Shown: piece after piece, positions 48,823 through 59,385 of the stretch
Position numbering within the stretch: position 1 is the first letter of the stretch
How the letters are laid out: the number at the start of each line of letters is the position of its first letter
DNA from: Vitellaria paradoxa
Lineage: Eukaryota > Streptophyta > Magnoliopsida > Ericales > Sapotaceae
DNA length: 64,000 nt
Assembly: GCA_019916065.1 (NCBI GenBank)
Contig: CM034239.1
Span: 48,187,812 to 48,251,811, forward strand
Reading direction: 5' to 3'
Translations under genes and position numbers: made by a program
Notes under the pieces: model-generated
The model's database searches: none
Told to the model about the DNA's origin: nothing
Seen by the model: the letters and a program-made list of their open reading frames with translations, nothing else

Positions 48823-49064
48823 AGCCAAAATTTAGTTTTCAAGGTATTTTTAATTTTTAGCTTTCTTTAAGTTTTTTTTTTTTAAATTTAAAAATTTTGA
48901 ACTTAAAATTTTATTTTTTTTAGAGACTTGTTACGTGCATGTTGTTAAGATTGGGTAAGGTTGTCGTAATTGAATCTGAACTAGGAGATCCCTCATACCT
49001 TCCTGAACCATTTTCACCAACCTCACTCTCTACAGTTTCACTTACCACATCTTCCTTTCACTCA
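48823..49064 (+). other. Leader between primer site and gag
   Basis: About 240 bp, with T-rich runs near 48877-48890 and no supported gene. It should include the packaging signal of the element, which I cannot locate by sequence. Confidence 0.5.
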
Positions 49065-50798
49065 ATGGCTGAAGTAAGAGATGAAAGGAGTGTGCGTGGT
49101 GATAATGAGCCCTAAGAAATTCCGGGTTATATTCCTATGAAAGACCATCTTAATCCTGTTAGACAAACTACCCCATCATGTATAGTCTTGCCCTTAAATA
49201 GGGGGAACTTCAACCTTAGGCCAGGAATTATCCAACTTCTTCCTACTTTCCATGGCCTTGACTCTGAAAATCCCTACAACCATCTCAGGGAGTTTGAGGA
49301 AGTGAGCAACACGTGTATAGATCATAATGTCAATGAGGACGTAGTGCGTCTTCAACTCTTCCCATTTTCCTTGAAGGACAAAGCTAAGTTTTGGCTTAAT
49401 TCCCTTCATCCACGTTCTATTGGAACATGGCGTGAAATGCAAACTGAGTTTCTTAAGAAATATTTCCCAACTCAGAAAACTCAGTACTATAGGCGACAGA
49501 TTACCACTTTCTCTTGCAAACCTAATGAGAATTTCTGTCGAGCTGGGGAAAGGTTTAAGGACCTCTTGATGGCTTGTCCTCACCATGGTTATGAATCATG
49601 GAGGTTAGTGAGCATCTTCCATGAATCCCTAACTACCAGTCTTAAGCAATTAGTTTCTACCATGTGCAATGGTACCCTGATCAATAAGATTGCGGAAGAG
49701 GCTATGGAATTCTTTGATATGGTGGCCGAGGATTCTAACGATTGGGAAATAGGACCACATTCTTCTTTAGAGCATAGGAATCCCACATCTAGTGGTCAGT
49801 TGATGTTAAGTGAGAGGGACGATTTAAGTGCTAGGATATCTACCTTACAACATAAGTTAGATTTCCTTGAACTTAAGAACAAAGAGAAGTTGGTGGAAAC
49901 ACAAGTGGTGTGTTAGGCATCTGACCAAGTAGGACATGATCCTAATTCATGTCCAGAGCTTCCTTTGCTTAAGGAAGTAGCTTACGGTAATGCATATGTC
50001 AATAACACTCAGAACCGACCATTCCAAAATAGAGGTTAGGGTAACACTTCCTACCCACAAGGTGGGAATGTTAAGTTTTCAGGAGGAAATCAACATCTCA
50101 ACGCTTACCCTCAGGGATGGAAAAATCCTCCAGGTTTGGGGTGGAAAAATGATAACCAAAGCCAATCATTCCAACTTTCCTTTTTACCACCACCCTAATA
50201 TCAACAACCCAATCCTGTTGCATATCAACCTCCCCAGAAGAGATCCTTTGAGGAATCTATTCAACAATTTATGCAACATCAAATGATGATCAATGATAAC
50301 TTGGCTAGGTCCATAGATGATATCAGGGGCCAAGTTTCTAAGTTAACCCAGGCCATGAGTACCACTCAAAGTGGCAAGCTTCCTACACAACAATTTCCTA
50401 ACCCTAAAGGCCAGGCAAACATGACTGAGTCCTCAACCTCGGGTGCCACCTCACATGAGCATGTTCAAGTTGTTACCACTCTATGGAGTAGTAAAATTAT
50501 TCAAAAACCCAATGATCCTAGAGTCAATGCCACGAGTGAGAAGATAGAACCAAAAGTTGGTGAAGGGGTTGAAAAAGTGAGTGATGGAGAGGAAAAAGAA
50601 AAAGGGAAAGGGAAAGTAGAGGATGAGAGAAAGAATGGGGAAACTGAAAAAGAGAATGAGGAGGAACCTAGCGAGGGACCTATGGTTAGGCCAATTGACC
50701 ACCCTGTTGAGTATATGCCTAGACTACCTTTTCCCCAGAGACTAGCAAAGGGCAAGAATGAGATGTTGAATTTAGAAATTTACGAGACTTTCAAATAA
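49065..50798 (+). pseudogene. Gag polyprotein of the main element, several in-frame stops
   Basis: ATG at 49065 (MAEVRDERSVRGD) opens a frame that stays in register to 50798, broken by TAA at 49113, TAG at 49914, further stops near 50038 and 50197, and TAA at 50796. The capsid-type domain (about 49190-49720) contains FHGLDSENPYNHLREFEEV, LFPFSLKDKAKFWL and ACPHHGYESW, the classic plant retrotransposon gag pattern. A decayed knuckle near 49910-49950 reads DQVGHDPNSC. The C-terminal part is rich in Lys/Glu. Several stops look like CAA changed to TAA. Structural protein of the particle when intact. Confidence 0.85.
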
Positions 50799-51779
50799 GT
50801 GAGAATCAACATTCCATTACTTGAAGCCATTAAGCAAAATCCTTCCTATGCTAGATTTCTCAAGGATATGTGCACTGTGAAGAGGAAGCTCAATACCAAG
50901 GAAAAAGCCTTCTTGACAGAACAAGTGAGTGCCATACTCCAACTTGACACACCTCCTAAATATAAGGACCCTGGGTGTCCAACTATTTCATGCATCATAG
51001 GGAACCACATCATTGATAGAGCTCTACTAGGTGCGGAGTGTCAACCTTTTGCCTTATACTATTTACCAACAACTCGGCCTAGGTGAGCTGAAACTCACCA
51101 GAGTGACATTATAGTTAGCTGACCGTTCGGTCAAGATGCCCAGGGGTGTGGTGGAGCACGTATTAGTTCAAGTAGACAAATTCTACTTCGAGTGGATTTT
51201 ATCGTATTGGATACCCAACCAGTTCTTAACCCTACCCAATCAATTCCGGTCATCCTTGGCAGACCCTTCCTTGCTACATCTAATGCTGTGATCAATTGTA
51301 GGAATGGGGTCATGAAACTTTCTTTTGGAAATATGACCATGGAAATGAATATTTTTAGGGTAGGGAAGCAAATAGGAGAATATGAGGATATTAGGGAGGT
51401 AGACGTGATCTATACTTTGAGCGAGAAGTATTTTGAGCAGATTTACTTTGAGGACCCCTTAGAGCGTGCCTTAGCAAGGAGTGAGAGATGTGAAATGTTA
51501 GATGGGGAAAACTTTAGGGATATTGGAGAGTTTATAGGTGCTAGGGATGAGATTATAGCAGTTAGTGGTTGGGTACCAATGTTTGAACCTATAGAGCCAT
51601 CTGTGATAAAACCTAAGCCCTCAATTGAATGTCCTCCATGTCCTTCTAGGAAACCCTTACCAAGTGAATTCAAGTATGCATTTCTGGGAGAGGGAGAGAC
51701 ATTTCCAGTAGTAGTGTCTGCAAGTTTAGAAAGAGCACAAGAAGAGAGATTGCTGGGAGTGTTGAAAGCCAATCGTTAG
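50799..51779 (+). pseudogene. Protease region of the main element
   Basis: Continues the gag frame: PSYARFLKDM, PGCPTISCIIG, then the region where the aspartic protease active site is expected is garbled after RALL by a deletion and frame change (about 51025-51060). Further on VDFIVLDTQP and IPVILGRPFLATSNAVI mark the C-terminal protease flap/GRPFL region. The rest (to 51779) links protease to RT. Without an intact Asp-Ser/Thr-Gly type site it is dead. Confidence 0.8.
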
Positions 51780-51826
51780 GCTTTAGGGTGGACTATAGCA
51801 GATCTTCGAGGTATTAGCTCATTAGT

Positions 51827-52138
51827 ATGTTCTCATCATTATACCTTGAAGATGATGCCAAACCGGTGAGGCAAATTCAACGAAGGCTAAACCCTAATAT
51901 GAAAGAAGTTGTGAAAGGGGAGGTGCTTAAGTTGCTTGATGCGGGTATCATTTACCCCATCTCTGACTCAAAGTGGGTGAGTCCCACTCAAGTAGTTCCT
52001 AAGAAATCCCGTGTCACTGTAGTTGAAAATGAGAAAGGAGAGTTAGTGCCACAACGCACCCAAACTGGGTGGCGTATGTGCATTGATTATAGGCATTTGA
52101 ATGTAGTGACCCGGAAAGACCATTTTCCACTTCCCTTC
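51827..52138 (+). pseudogene. N-terminal part of reverse transcriptase, cut by a solo LTR
   Basis: LEDDAKPVRQIQRRLNPNMK, KLLDAGIIYPISDSKWVSP and WRMCIDYRHLNVVTRKDHF are the fingers-palm start of Athila-type RT. The frame ends at FPLPF, where the solo LTR is inserted after base 52138. The same reading continues without frame change at 53932. Confidence 0.88.
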
Positions 52139-53926
52139 TGATTAGCATGCATTATTGTACAATTAGATATATATTGAGCATGCTAATGATGAATTTACAG
52201 TTATTATTGGCGATGTGTTAGCGTGATTATCTCATTTCCATGCATTCTTGGTGTGTGTATATTTCAGGTGATATAATATGGTGTTTTGGCCCAAACAACA
52301 CCAAGGTTGCATGTGAGAAGGAGCCATCCCAAGGCATAAGATCGACTATCATGGGTGCCAAGGAGAAGGAAGTGGTTTGAAGTTCAAAATAGTTGAAGTG
52401 GTGTGCAGTTGAAGTTCCAGCTCAACACCCTCTCAGTCTTCCAGCCATAACTTTTTCGTCACAACTCGAAATGGTTCCATTCTTTTTGCGTTGGAAAGAA
52501 GACTCGAAGCCCTACGACTTTACTGGTTTAGCCGAAGCCTGAATCTGTCATCTTCAATGTCAAAATTGCATCGGAAGTCAGGGACAGAAAGCTGTCAAAG
52601 AAAAACTGTTCACTGTAGTTGTAGATGGGCGCCCCACCTAGACCCATGGGCGCCCCACCACAAGCATGGGCGCCCCACCTAGACCCATGGGCGCCCCTGA
52701 GGACCCTTGGGTGCCCCACTCTTCATCAGGTGGGCGCCCACAGAGAGAGAGTTCTGACTGCTGTTTTTGGCTATCTCTTTGAGGACTTCATCAAACACTT
52801 GTACCATGGGCGCCCATGAGGACTCTTCCAGCACAAGTTTAGAATAAGTTTAAGCTATGTTTTTACCTTTATGCCCTTGTAATATACGTTGATATAAAAG
52901 GTTGAAAAGCTGATGTAGGAGGGGTCGAAACCCTACGCACTTCTTCTCCTTTTCTTAGTTTAGTTTAGATTAGGGTTACGATTTCGATTTCGCTTTGGAT
53001 TGGATTGTTCAAGCTTAATTTCGACTTCACAATAAGATTTACGTGTAAGTTCTATTTGTTAATTTGTTTTAATCAGAATTTCATGTTCTTCGTGCTTTGT
53101 CTTCTATGTTCACTTCGTAGTATTTCGTAGACTTAGTTTGGATTAATTTGCTTTCGAAATTGTCTTAAACCTTTTTAATCTATTTCGTTTTCATATTCTG
53201 TTGCATGATGAAGATGTTTTTCTTTTCGAAATACTTTGTTCATGTTTTAGTAATGCTAGGCTAGGGTTTTCTTGGTTTTAACCTAGGAGTGTAATCGAAT
53301 TGAAGAAGTTGAATTTGGATAGTTCAAACTAAACTGTGTTTATCTTTCGAATAAAAACATAAGGCACATAATTCTAGATTAATTTTTGAAAACGAATTGC
53401 CCGTGATACAGTTGAACTTCGATTACGCTCGTGTAAATCGAAGGTCAATTCCGTGTCTCGGTAATTTCGAACCTGATTTCAAAATCCTAGAATTGTGAGT
53501 TCTTTACAAAAGGGTTTTTAACGCCAAATCTTCCGACCTAATATTACAGGTGTAAGAATTAGGTTGAGTTAACTATATATCCGAATTCAGCCCTTCGAGG
53601 ATGTTACAGGACTAGGTTAAAGCTAAGTGTTTTAATTCACATAGTTTGTTTAAGTTTATAAATTGATTTTCTTTTGTAGTGCGTTCATCTTTCGTTTAAT
53701 TCGTGTTGGAAATTCTCAAATTATTATTACAAATCTCTATTCAAAAACTTCAAAAAGATTGTTTTATTTGCTTCTTAAAATTTTTGCAAGTGCTTTTAAA
53801 ACCAAGTTTTCCAAAATTTAGTCATACCCTTGCTCCCTGTGGAAGATGACCTAGGACTCACCTAGACTAAACTCAACCGACCTCTTATACTTGAGAGTGA
53901 GCCACTACCAATTTAGAGAGCGGTCA
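52139..53926 (+). mobile_element. Solo LTR inside the RT gene, target duplication CCTTC
   Basis: 1788 bp starting TGATTAGCATGC and ending GAGCGGTCA. Perfect duplication CCTTC at 52134-52138 and 53927-53931. Removing it and one duplicate rejoins the RT reading FPLPF to LD. It contains at least five GGGCGCCC-type palindromes (52625-52740, 52808), a TATA-like GATATAAAAGG (about 52890), and a U5 hairpin CTAGG-ACTCA-CCTAG (53851-53865). No internal genes, so a solo LTR of a related but distinct family. Confidence 0.9.
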
Positions 53927-53931
53927 CCTTC

Positions 53932-55815
53932 CTAGACTAAGTGCTTGAGAGAGTAGCAGGTAGATCTTTCTATTGTTTTCTAGATGGGTATTCTGGGTAC
54001 AATCAAGTGGAGATAGCACTAAAAGATCAAGAGAAGACCACCTTCACATGCCCCTTTGGCACTTTTGTGTATAGACGCATGCCATTTGGGCTATGCAACG
54101 CACCTGCGACTTTTTAAAGGTGTGTAATGAGCATTTTTAGTGATATGGTCGAGAGATTCTTGGAGGTATTTATGGATGATTTCTCCATCTATGGAGACAC
54201 ATTCGATGAGTTCTTGATCAATCTTGAAAAGGTGCTAGTGCGATGTGAGGAGAGCAATTTAGTGCTCAACTGGGAAAAGTGCCACTTTATGGTACAACAG
54301 GGGATTGTTTTAGGACACATAGTGTCATGCTGTGGGATAGAGGTAGATAAAGCAAAAGTGGATATCATTCAAAATTTACCTACCCCTCGATGTGTGAAGG
54401 ATGTTAGATCACTCCTTAGACATGCCGGCTTCTACCGGAGATTCATTCAATCCTTCAGCTCTCTCGCCCATCCTCTTTGCTCATTATTGTCCAATGATGT
54501 TCCATTTGAATGGACAACATCATGCCAAGAGGCATTTGACCGGCTTAAACAGTTGCTCACCATCGCTCTTATTATTCAAAGCCCGGATTGGTCCCTACCA
54601 TTCGAGTTTATGTGTGATGCCAGTGATTTTGTGGTGGGTGCAATTTTAGGGCAAAGAAAAGAAGGGAAACCCTATGTCATTTACTACGCTAGCAAGACTC
54701 TAAATAAAGCTCAAATTAATTATACCACCACTGAGAAAGAGCTTCTAGCGGTAGTGTTTGCCCTTGATAAGTTTAGGTCATATTTGGTAGGTTCCCGTGT
54801 CACAGTGTTCACAGACCATGCGGCTTTGAAATACCTCCTTTCAACACAAGAGGCCAAACTTCGTCTGATTAGGTGGATACTCCTTCTCCAAGAGTTTGAT
54901 TTGGAGATCAAGGACAAGAAAGGAGTTGAAAATGTGGTAGCTGACCATTTGTCTAGACTACCCCAACATGTGTCCAACTTTAGTGACCTACCAATCAATG
55001 AGCAATTCCCTGATGAACACCTCATGCATGTTAGCACTAACCTACCAGTCCAACCTCCTTGGTATGCGGACATTGCGAACTTCTTAGTGATCGGACAGAT
55101 GCCCTCCCATTGGACCAAAGTCGATAAAGGTAAATTCTTACGAAAAGTGCGTAGTTTCTTTTGGGATGAACCATATCTCTACAAGTATTGCCCTGATCAG
55201 ATTGTGAGACGTTGCATTCCCGAGAGCGAGGTACGTAGGGTCATTGAGTTTTGTCATTCTCTAGTATGTGGAGGTCACTTCTCCTCAAAGAAAACAGTCG
55301 CTAAGATCCTCCAAAGTAGATTTTATTGGCCCTCATTGTTAAGGGATGTTCATGATTATTGCCTTCGGTGTGATAGATGTCAACAGTTAGGAGCTCTAAC
55401 CAAGTGTAATGAGATGCCTCAAAACCCTATAATCGTTTTGGAGATTTTTGATTGCTGGGGGATTGATTTTATGGGACAATTCCCTACATCTTTTGGATAT
55501 GAGCACATACTGGTGGCCATTGATTATGTTTCTAAATGGGTGGAGGCCATAGCAATTCGTACCAATGACCATCGAGTAGTGATAAAATTCTTAAAGGAGT
55601 ACATTTTTTCGCATTTTGGGATGCCTCGAGATATCATTAGTGACCAAGGCAAACATTTTTGTAATCGGTCTGTCAGTGTATTGCTACGTAGTTATGGTGT
55701 GACCCATAAAGTAGGTACTGCGTGTCATCCTCAAAATAGTGGCCAAGTCGAATTAGCAAATAGGGAGATTAAGGGAATCTTAGACAAAACTGTTAACCTG
55801 ACACGTAAAAATTAG
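53932..55815 (+). pseudogene. Reverse transcriptase palm, RNase H and integrase
   Basis: Resumes RT with a stop (TAA at 53938, expected Gln), then FLDGYSGYNQ and MPFGLCNAPATF, another TAA near 54115, and from 54127 an open stretch of 562 codons. The RT catalytic FMDDFSIYG is near 54168-54194. RNase H shows [26 protein letters not shown] and VFTDHAAL. Integrase has the HHCC zinc site ([10 protein letters not shown]...CLRCDRC), then DDE residues in [15 protein letters not shown] and [10 protein letters not shown]. Stop at 55813 (TAG where Trp is expected). The domain order is gypsy-type. Confidence 0.9.
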
Positions 55816-56274
55816 TCTCTACGTCTTATCGATGCATTATAGGCATATAGAACGGCGTATAAGACAATTCTTGGCATGTCTCCCTATCGCCTTGTCTTTG
55901 GCAAGGCTTGTCACTTACCTGTAGAAATGGTGCATAGAGCTTATTGGGCGATTAGGCACTTCAATGAGAATTTGGATGATGCCGGTGTTTTTCGAACTTG
56001 AGGAATTGCGTAATGACGCTTTTGAGAATGCAAAGATCGCCAAGGCAAGAATGAAAGATTTACATGACAAACACATTTCTAGAAAATCTTTTCACATAGG
56101 CCAAAAAGTCTTGCTATACAACTCTCGTTTGCATCTCTTCTTGGGTAAGCTCCAATCAAGGTGGTACGGTCCTTTTACTATACTTTCCATCTCTGAACAT
56201 GGTGTGTGTGAGGTTCACAACCACGTAACAACACCACCTTCAAAGTTAATGGACATCGCCTCAAACCATATTTA
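55816..56274 (+). pseudogene. C-terminal integrase, frameshifted
   Basis: Reads [18 protein letters not shown] and [21 protein letters not shown], with TAG for the expected Trp near 55841. A frameshift near 55990 is followed by ELRNDAFENAKIAKARMKDL and KVLLYNSRLHLFLGKL. It ends near 56274 with FVAEIETWD just after in the next frame. Co-linear with the remnants at 36228-36486 and 41504-41720. No chromodomain follows. Confidence 0.85.
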
Positions 56275-57271
56275 GAAAACTTTGTGGCCGAAATTGAAAC
56301 TTGGGATCTTTGGATCCCCCATCTTTCAATTAGAATGAGATTAGAAAGTAATTTTAATTGTATAATAGTAGGTTAGGATAGGTTTTATTTTGTCTTTAAT
56401 TTAATTTTTTTTTATTTTTGAGTCTAGACATTTTAAGTTTTTAAATAGCTTAGCTAAGAGGGAGAAAATTCTGCTTGATGGTCCTGACCCCCTCTCTAAA
56501 CGGTCGGGACCACAGTGTTGGCCGAGTACAATTTTGAGGGAGGGACTTTCTGTGGTCCCAACCCCCAGCCGAGATGGTCGGAACCCTACGACTTTCAAAA
56601 GCCCCGATTCGGTCCATTCAAGCCCTACTTCATCTCTTCTAACTTCAAATTCTCTCAACCCAGTTCTCTCTACTCGGTGTTCTCCTAAAAATAGGCATTC
56701 CCGACGGTTGATTCAGTTTTTTATACCCTTATTCTTCAAATATAAGTCACCTGAGGTATGCTTCTTACATGTTTTTGAATTTTAGATAGCTTCTTTGTTT
56801 ATTACTCTTCATACCCGAGCTTCCAAGCTTTGAGGGTTCAGATTTCTTGCGAAAAGAAGCTTTGTTTCAAGTTCCTAATAGAGGTAGGAAGTAATTAATT
56901 CATTTGAGTGAAATTTTTTCACTCTTCTCTTTCTTCCTACCCATGGTTCACAAATGGGGTCCAGGGGTTCAAAAAACCCTCCGATTTTGAGCTGATTTGC
57001 TGATTTTTACATTTTCTTTTGAGAATTTGTTAATTGAATTTATGGTGGATGTTGCATGGCCACCACAATTGTTGAATGGACCCTTCTCGGGTGGATGATG
57101 TATGGCCACCTAGAGAATTAAATTTGTGAAATTTAGTTTGGGTAGATGATGTATGGCTACCTAATTTGTCTATCTTGCACACATTAGTTTTGATTCCAAT
57201 GAACATCTTTCATTAGAACAGGCTCCTGAACTTGGGTGGACATAGGAATTGCATAGTTACTCATTGAATTT
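56275..57271 (+). other. Spacer between pol and env-like frames with an LTR-like module
   Basis: About 1 kb with no supported coding region. At 56479-56511 it has a near-copy (2-3 differences in 33 bp) of the palindromic module found in the element's own LTRs, and a second GGTCCCAACC...GGTCGGAACC pair at 56552-56584. A pyrimidine-rich stretch and a TATA-like TTTTTATACCC (about 56719) follow. This could be an internal promoter for the downstream frames. Confidence 0.55.
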
Positions 57272-58429
57272 TTGTTTTTATATTTGTGTAGCTCCTATGC
57301 CCCGAGAACTAAGAAACCGACAAATAGACAATTAGGGACCCCATCTTTTGATAGGAGTCGTTTCTGGAAAGAAGAGGTTGAAGAGAAATATAATAGTACA
57401 TGGGGGAATAAATCAGTAGTAATTGAGCATTTTTGGCAGATTGATCAGTTTAAGCATAGTGACTTCATGCTTGAACAAAATTTTGAAGGAAGGCAGTGGA
57501 TTAATGTGGCAAAGTTTCATGCTTATTGTATAATTGATCTGGTTAAGGAATTTTTCACCAATTTCAAAGCAAACTCAATTATAAGGTGAGGGGTAGAGAA
57601 CGTCTAATCAGTTGGGTAAGGGGAGTTGAAATTACCCTCACACCTGATGACTTTGCTCTTATATTTCAGTTACCTCGAGTTGAAAATCCGGAATTCACTA
57701 ATCCAGCTGAGGGTACTCCTCTATTTCCAACTGAGGGTACTCCTCCATTTCCAACTGTGGTTTCAGAGATCTTCATAGAGGGTCAGGAATGGGGTGGTGA
57801 ATATAGGAAACCTGCATCTGTGTTGAAAGATAAATACTGGGCGTTGCACTTGTTTTCTTGTTCCAACCTACTACCTCAAAACAAGACCGCTGATTGTACC
57901 CCTTAGAGCCAGACTTGTTTATACTATTGGGACTGCGATGACAATCGATTTACCCTCATATCTTTGGCACCAAGTAGCCTATACCTGTGAGCACTCTGGA
58001 GCTCTAACAGCCTTACCCTTTGGCAGAGCACTAACAGAGATCTTTAGAAGGAAAGGAGCTCATATCACAGATGACCTACCCATAACCTTAGGACTTCAAT
58101 CATTCAATATCACATCCTATGCTAAATCCAGAGGTTTGATATTAAAGAAGAAAAGGAGGGTAGAGGAATCTGAGGAAGAGGGTGAACCTTCACACACCCA
58201 AGAGGAACAAGAGGAGGTCACCAATGTTGAGTTGGCAAATCAGATTGGAGTTTTAGCTGAACGTATTAGTGTCATGGAGCAGAATCAAGAAGCTAATCAC
58301 CACCTCCTGCTATGCATTCACCAAAGCCAGCAAACTCAAGGCCATCTCTTACAAAGTGTTTTGGATTATCTCAGAGAATCTCATCCACCCCCGCCTCCGC
58401 AGTTATGGACTTTATGTTTCTTTCTTTGA
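57272..58429 (+). pseudogene. Env-like / plant-transposon-protein type ORF3 in pieces
   Basis: Three adjacent frames (57272-57589, 57586-57906, 57938-58429) read as one broken protein. The first part has FDRSRFWKEEVEEKYNST and WINVAKFHAYCIIDLVKEFF. The second has ISWVRGVEITLTPDDF and QLPRVENPEF, plus a duplicated EGTPxFPT. The third ends in a KKKRRVEESEEEGE basic-acidic patch and a coiled-coil-like Gln/Glu stretch. The pattern resembles the putative plant transposon protein domain found after pol in Athila-type elements. No convincing signal peptide. Assignment by resemblance only. Confidence 0.55.
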
Positions 58430-58522
58430 GAGTTTAGGAGTGAACTTTTCTTTTTGTTTAATTTGTAATCCTAAAACTCTTTACTCACTTTTAACTACTA
58501 GGATATTTATATATTCTAGTTT

Positions 58523-59239
58523 GTGTTTGTTTTCCATTTTATCTTATTTTATGGATGTTACCTTGTGTTAAATTATAGGTTGTTTATGTTCTTAAATTTT
58601 ATTTTCTTATTTTTTGCAAAGAACAGGTACTCCATCTATGGTCCAACTAACAATCAATGTAAACAATGGGAACTTAGTACCATAAGTAGGAAACATAAGT
58701 GGGATGTCATAATCCTTATATCTAGTGAGAGTAGCGAGTCTGAGAGTTCAGAGGTTGACTGGGAAGGGTGGCTTGAGGACTATTTCTTAGAAAGCAATTC
58801 ATTACCCTTACCATATATATATCCACCACTGATGTTCATCACACCTAATCAATTAGATGACCAATGGTGGGATGAAGTTGACCTTCAACTTCTCTTAGAT
58901 ATGGAATGGGCTAAGGTAATTATAGCTGAGGAGTGGTTAGATGCACCCTCTTATGCCACAGACACCGACACTATAGAATGTGAAACAAGTTCTTTGTTTG
59001 AGTACTATGATATGCCACCCCTAGAAGACATCCTTGGAAATGAAAGTATTAACATGGAGTCTAGGGAGGGTGGTGATGTTTACAACGAACTGTACCAAGA
59101 TGATAATTTTGCCACTTCATTGCAACTCCTTTTTGAGTATCATCCAACTTTTGATTCTATTGAAGACAACATGAGGTACTCCTTAACCTTTCCTTATCTT
59201 TTATGTTTATTTCATTTTGGTTATTCTTTTTATGATTAA
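58523..59239 (+). CDS. Acidic ORF of unknown function in the retrotransposon 3' region
   Basis: Up to 238 codons. The first ~30 residues are hydrophobic/aromatic and may not be translated. The rest is strongly acidic, with SSESSESESSEVDWEGW, several Asp/Glu-Trp motifs and few basic residues. I do not recognise it. It precedes the first polypurine-like tract at about 59268. It could be the tail of an env-like product, a separate acidic protein, or chance coding. Low confidence as a gene. Confidence 0.3.
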   Translation: MFVFHFILFYGCYLVLNYRLFMFLNFIFLFFAKNRYSIYGPTNNQCKQWELSTISRKHKWDVIILISSESSESESSEVDWEGWLEDYFLESNSLPLPYIYPPLMFITPNQLDDQWWDEVDLQLLLDMEWAKVIIAEEWLDAPSYATDTDTIECETSSLFEYYDMPPLEDILGNESINMESREGGDVYNELYQDDNFATSLQLLFEYHPTFDSIEDNMRYSLTFPYLLCLFHFGYSFYD

Positions 59240-59265
59240 ATTCATGTTCATAATCTTCTCAATTT

Positions 59266-59385
59266 AGGTTGGGGGGTATATACATCATCCTCATCATGCT
59301 CATTGCACACACTACGCACCCACATATGCTTCTTATTTTTCACATTGAGGACAATGTTCAGTTTAGGTTGGGGGGTAGAATTCGC
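59266..59385 (+). repeat. Two extra polypurine-like tracts upstream of the true one
   Basis: TTTAGGTTGGGGGGT occurs at about 59265-59278 and again at about 59362-59376, the second after ACATTGAGGACAATGTTC. Both resemble the tract at 61025-61037 that adjoins the 3' LTR. Confidence 0.7.

Noticed and set aside
52625..52820. CRISPR-like array
   Set aside because: The repeated GGGCGCCC units are short, unevenly spaced, lie inside a plant LTR flanked by a target duplication, and have no cas genes or unique spacers.
58523..58620. Signal peptide or transmembrane start of the acidic frame
   Set aside because: The hydrophobic residues come from a T-rich run that could be untranslated; there is no supporting start context.
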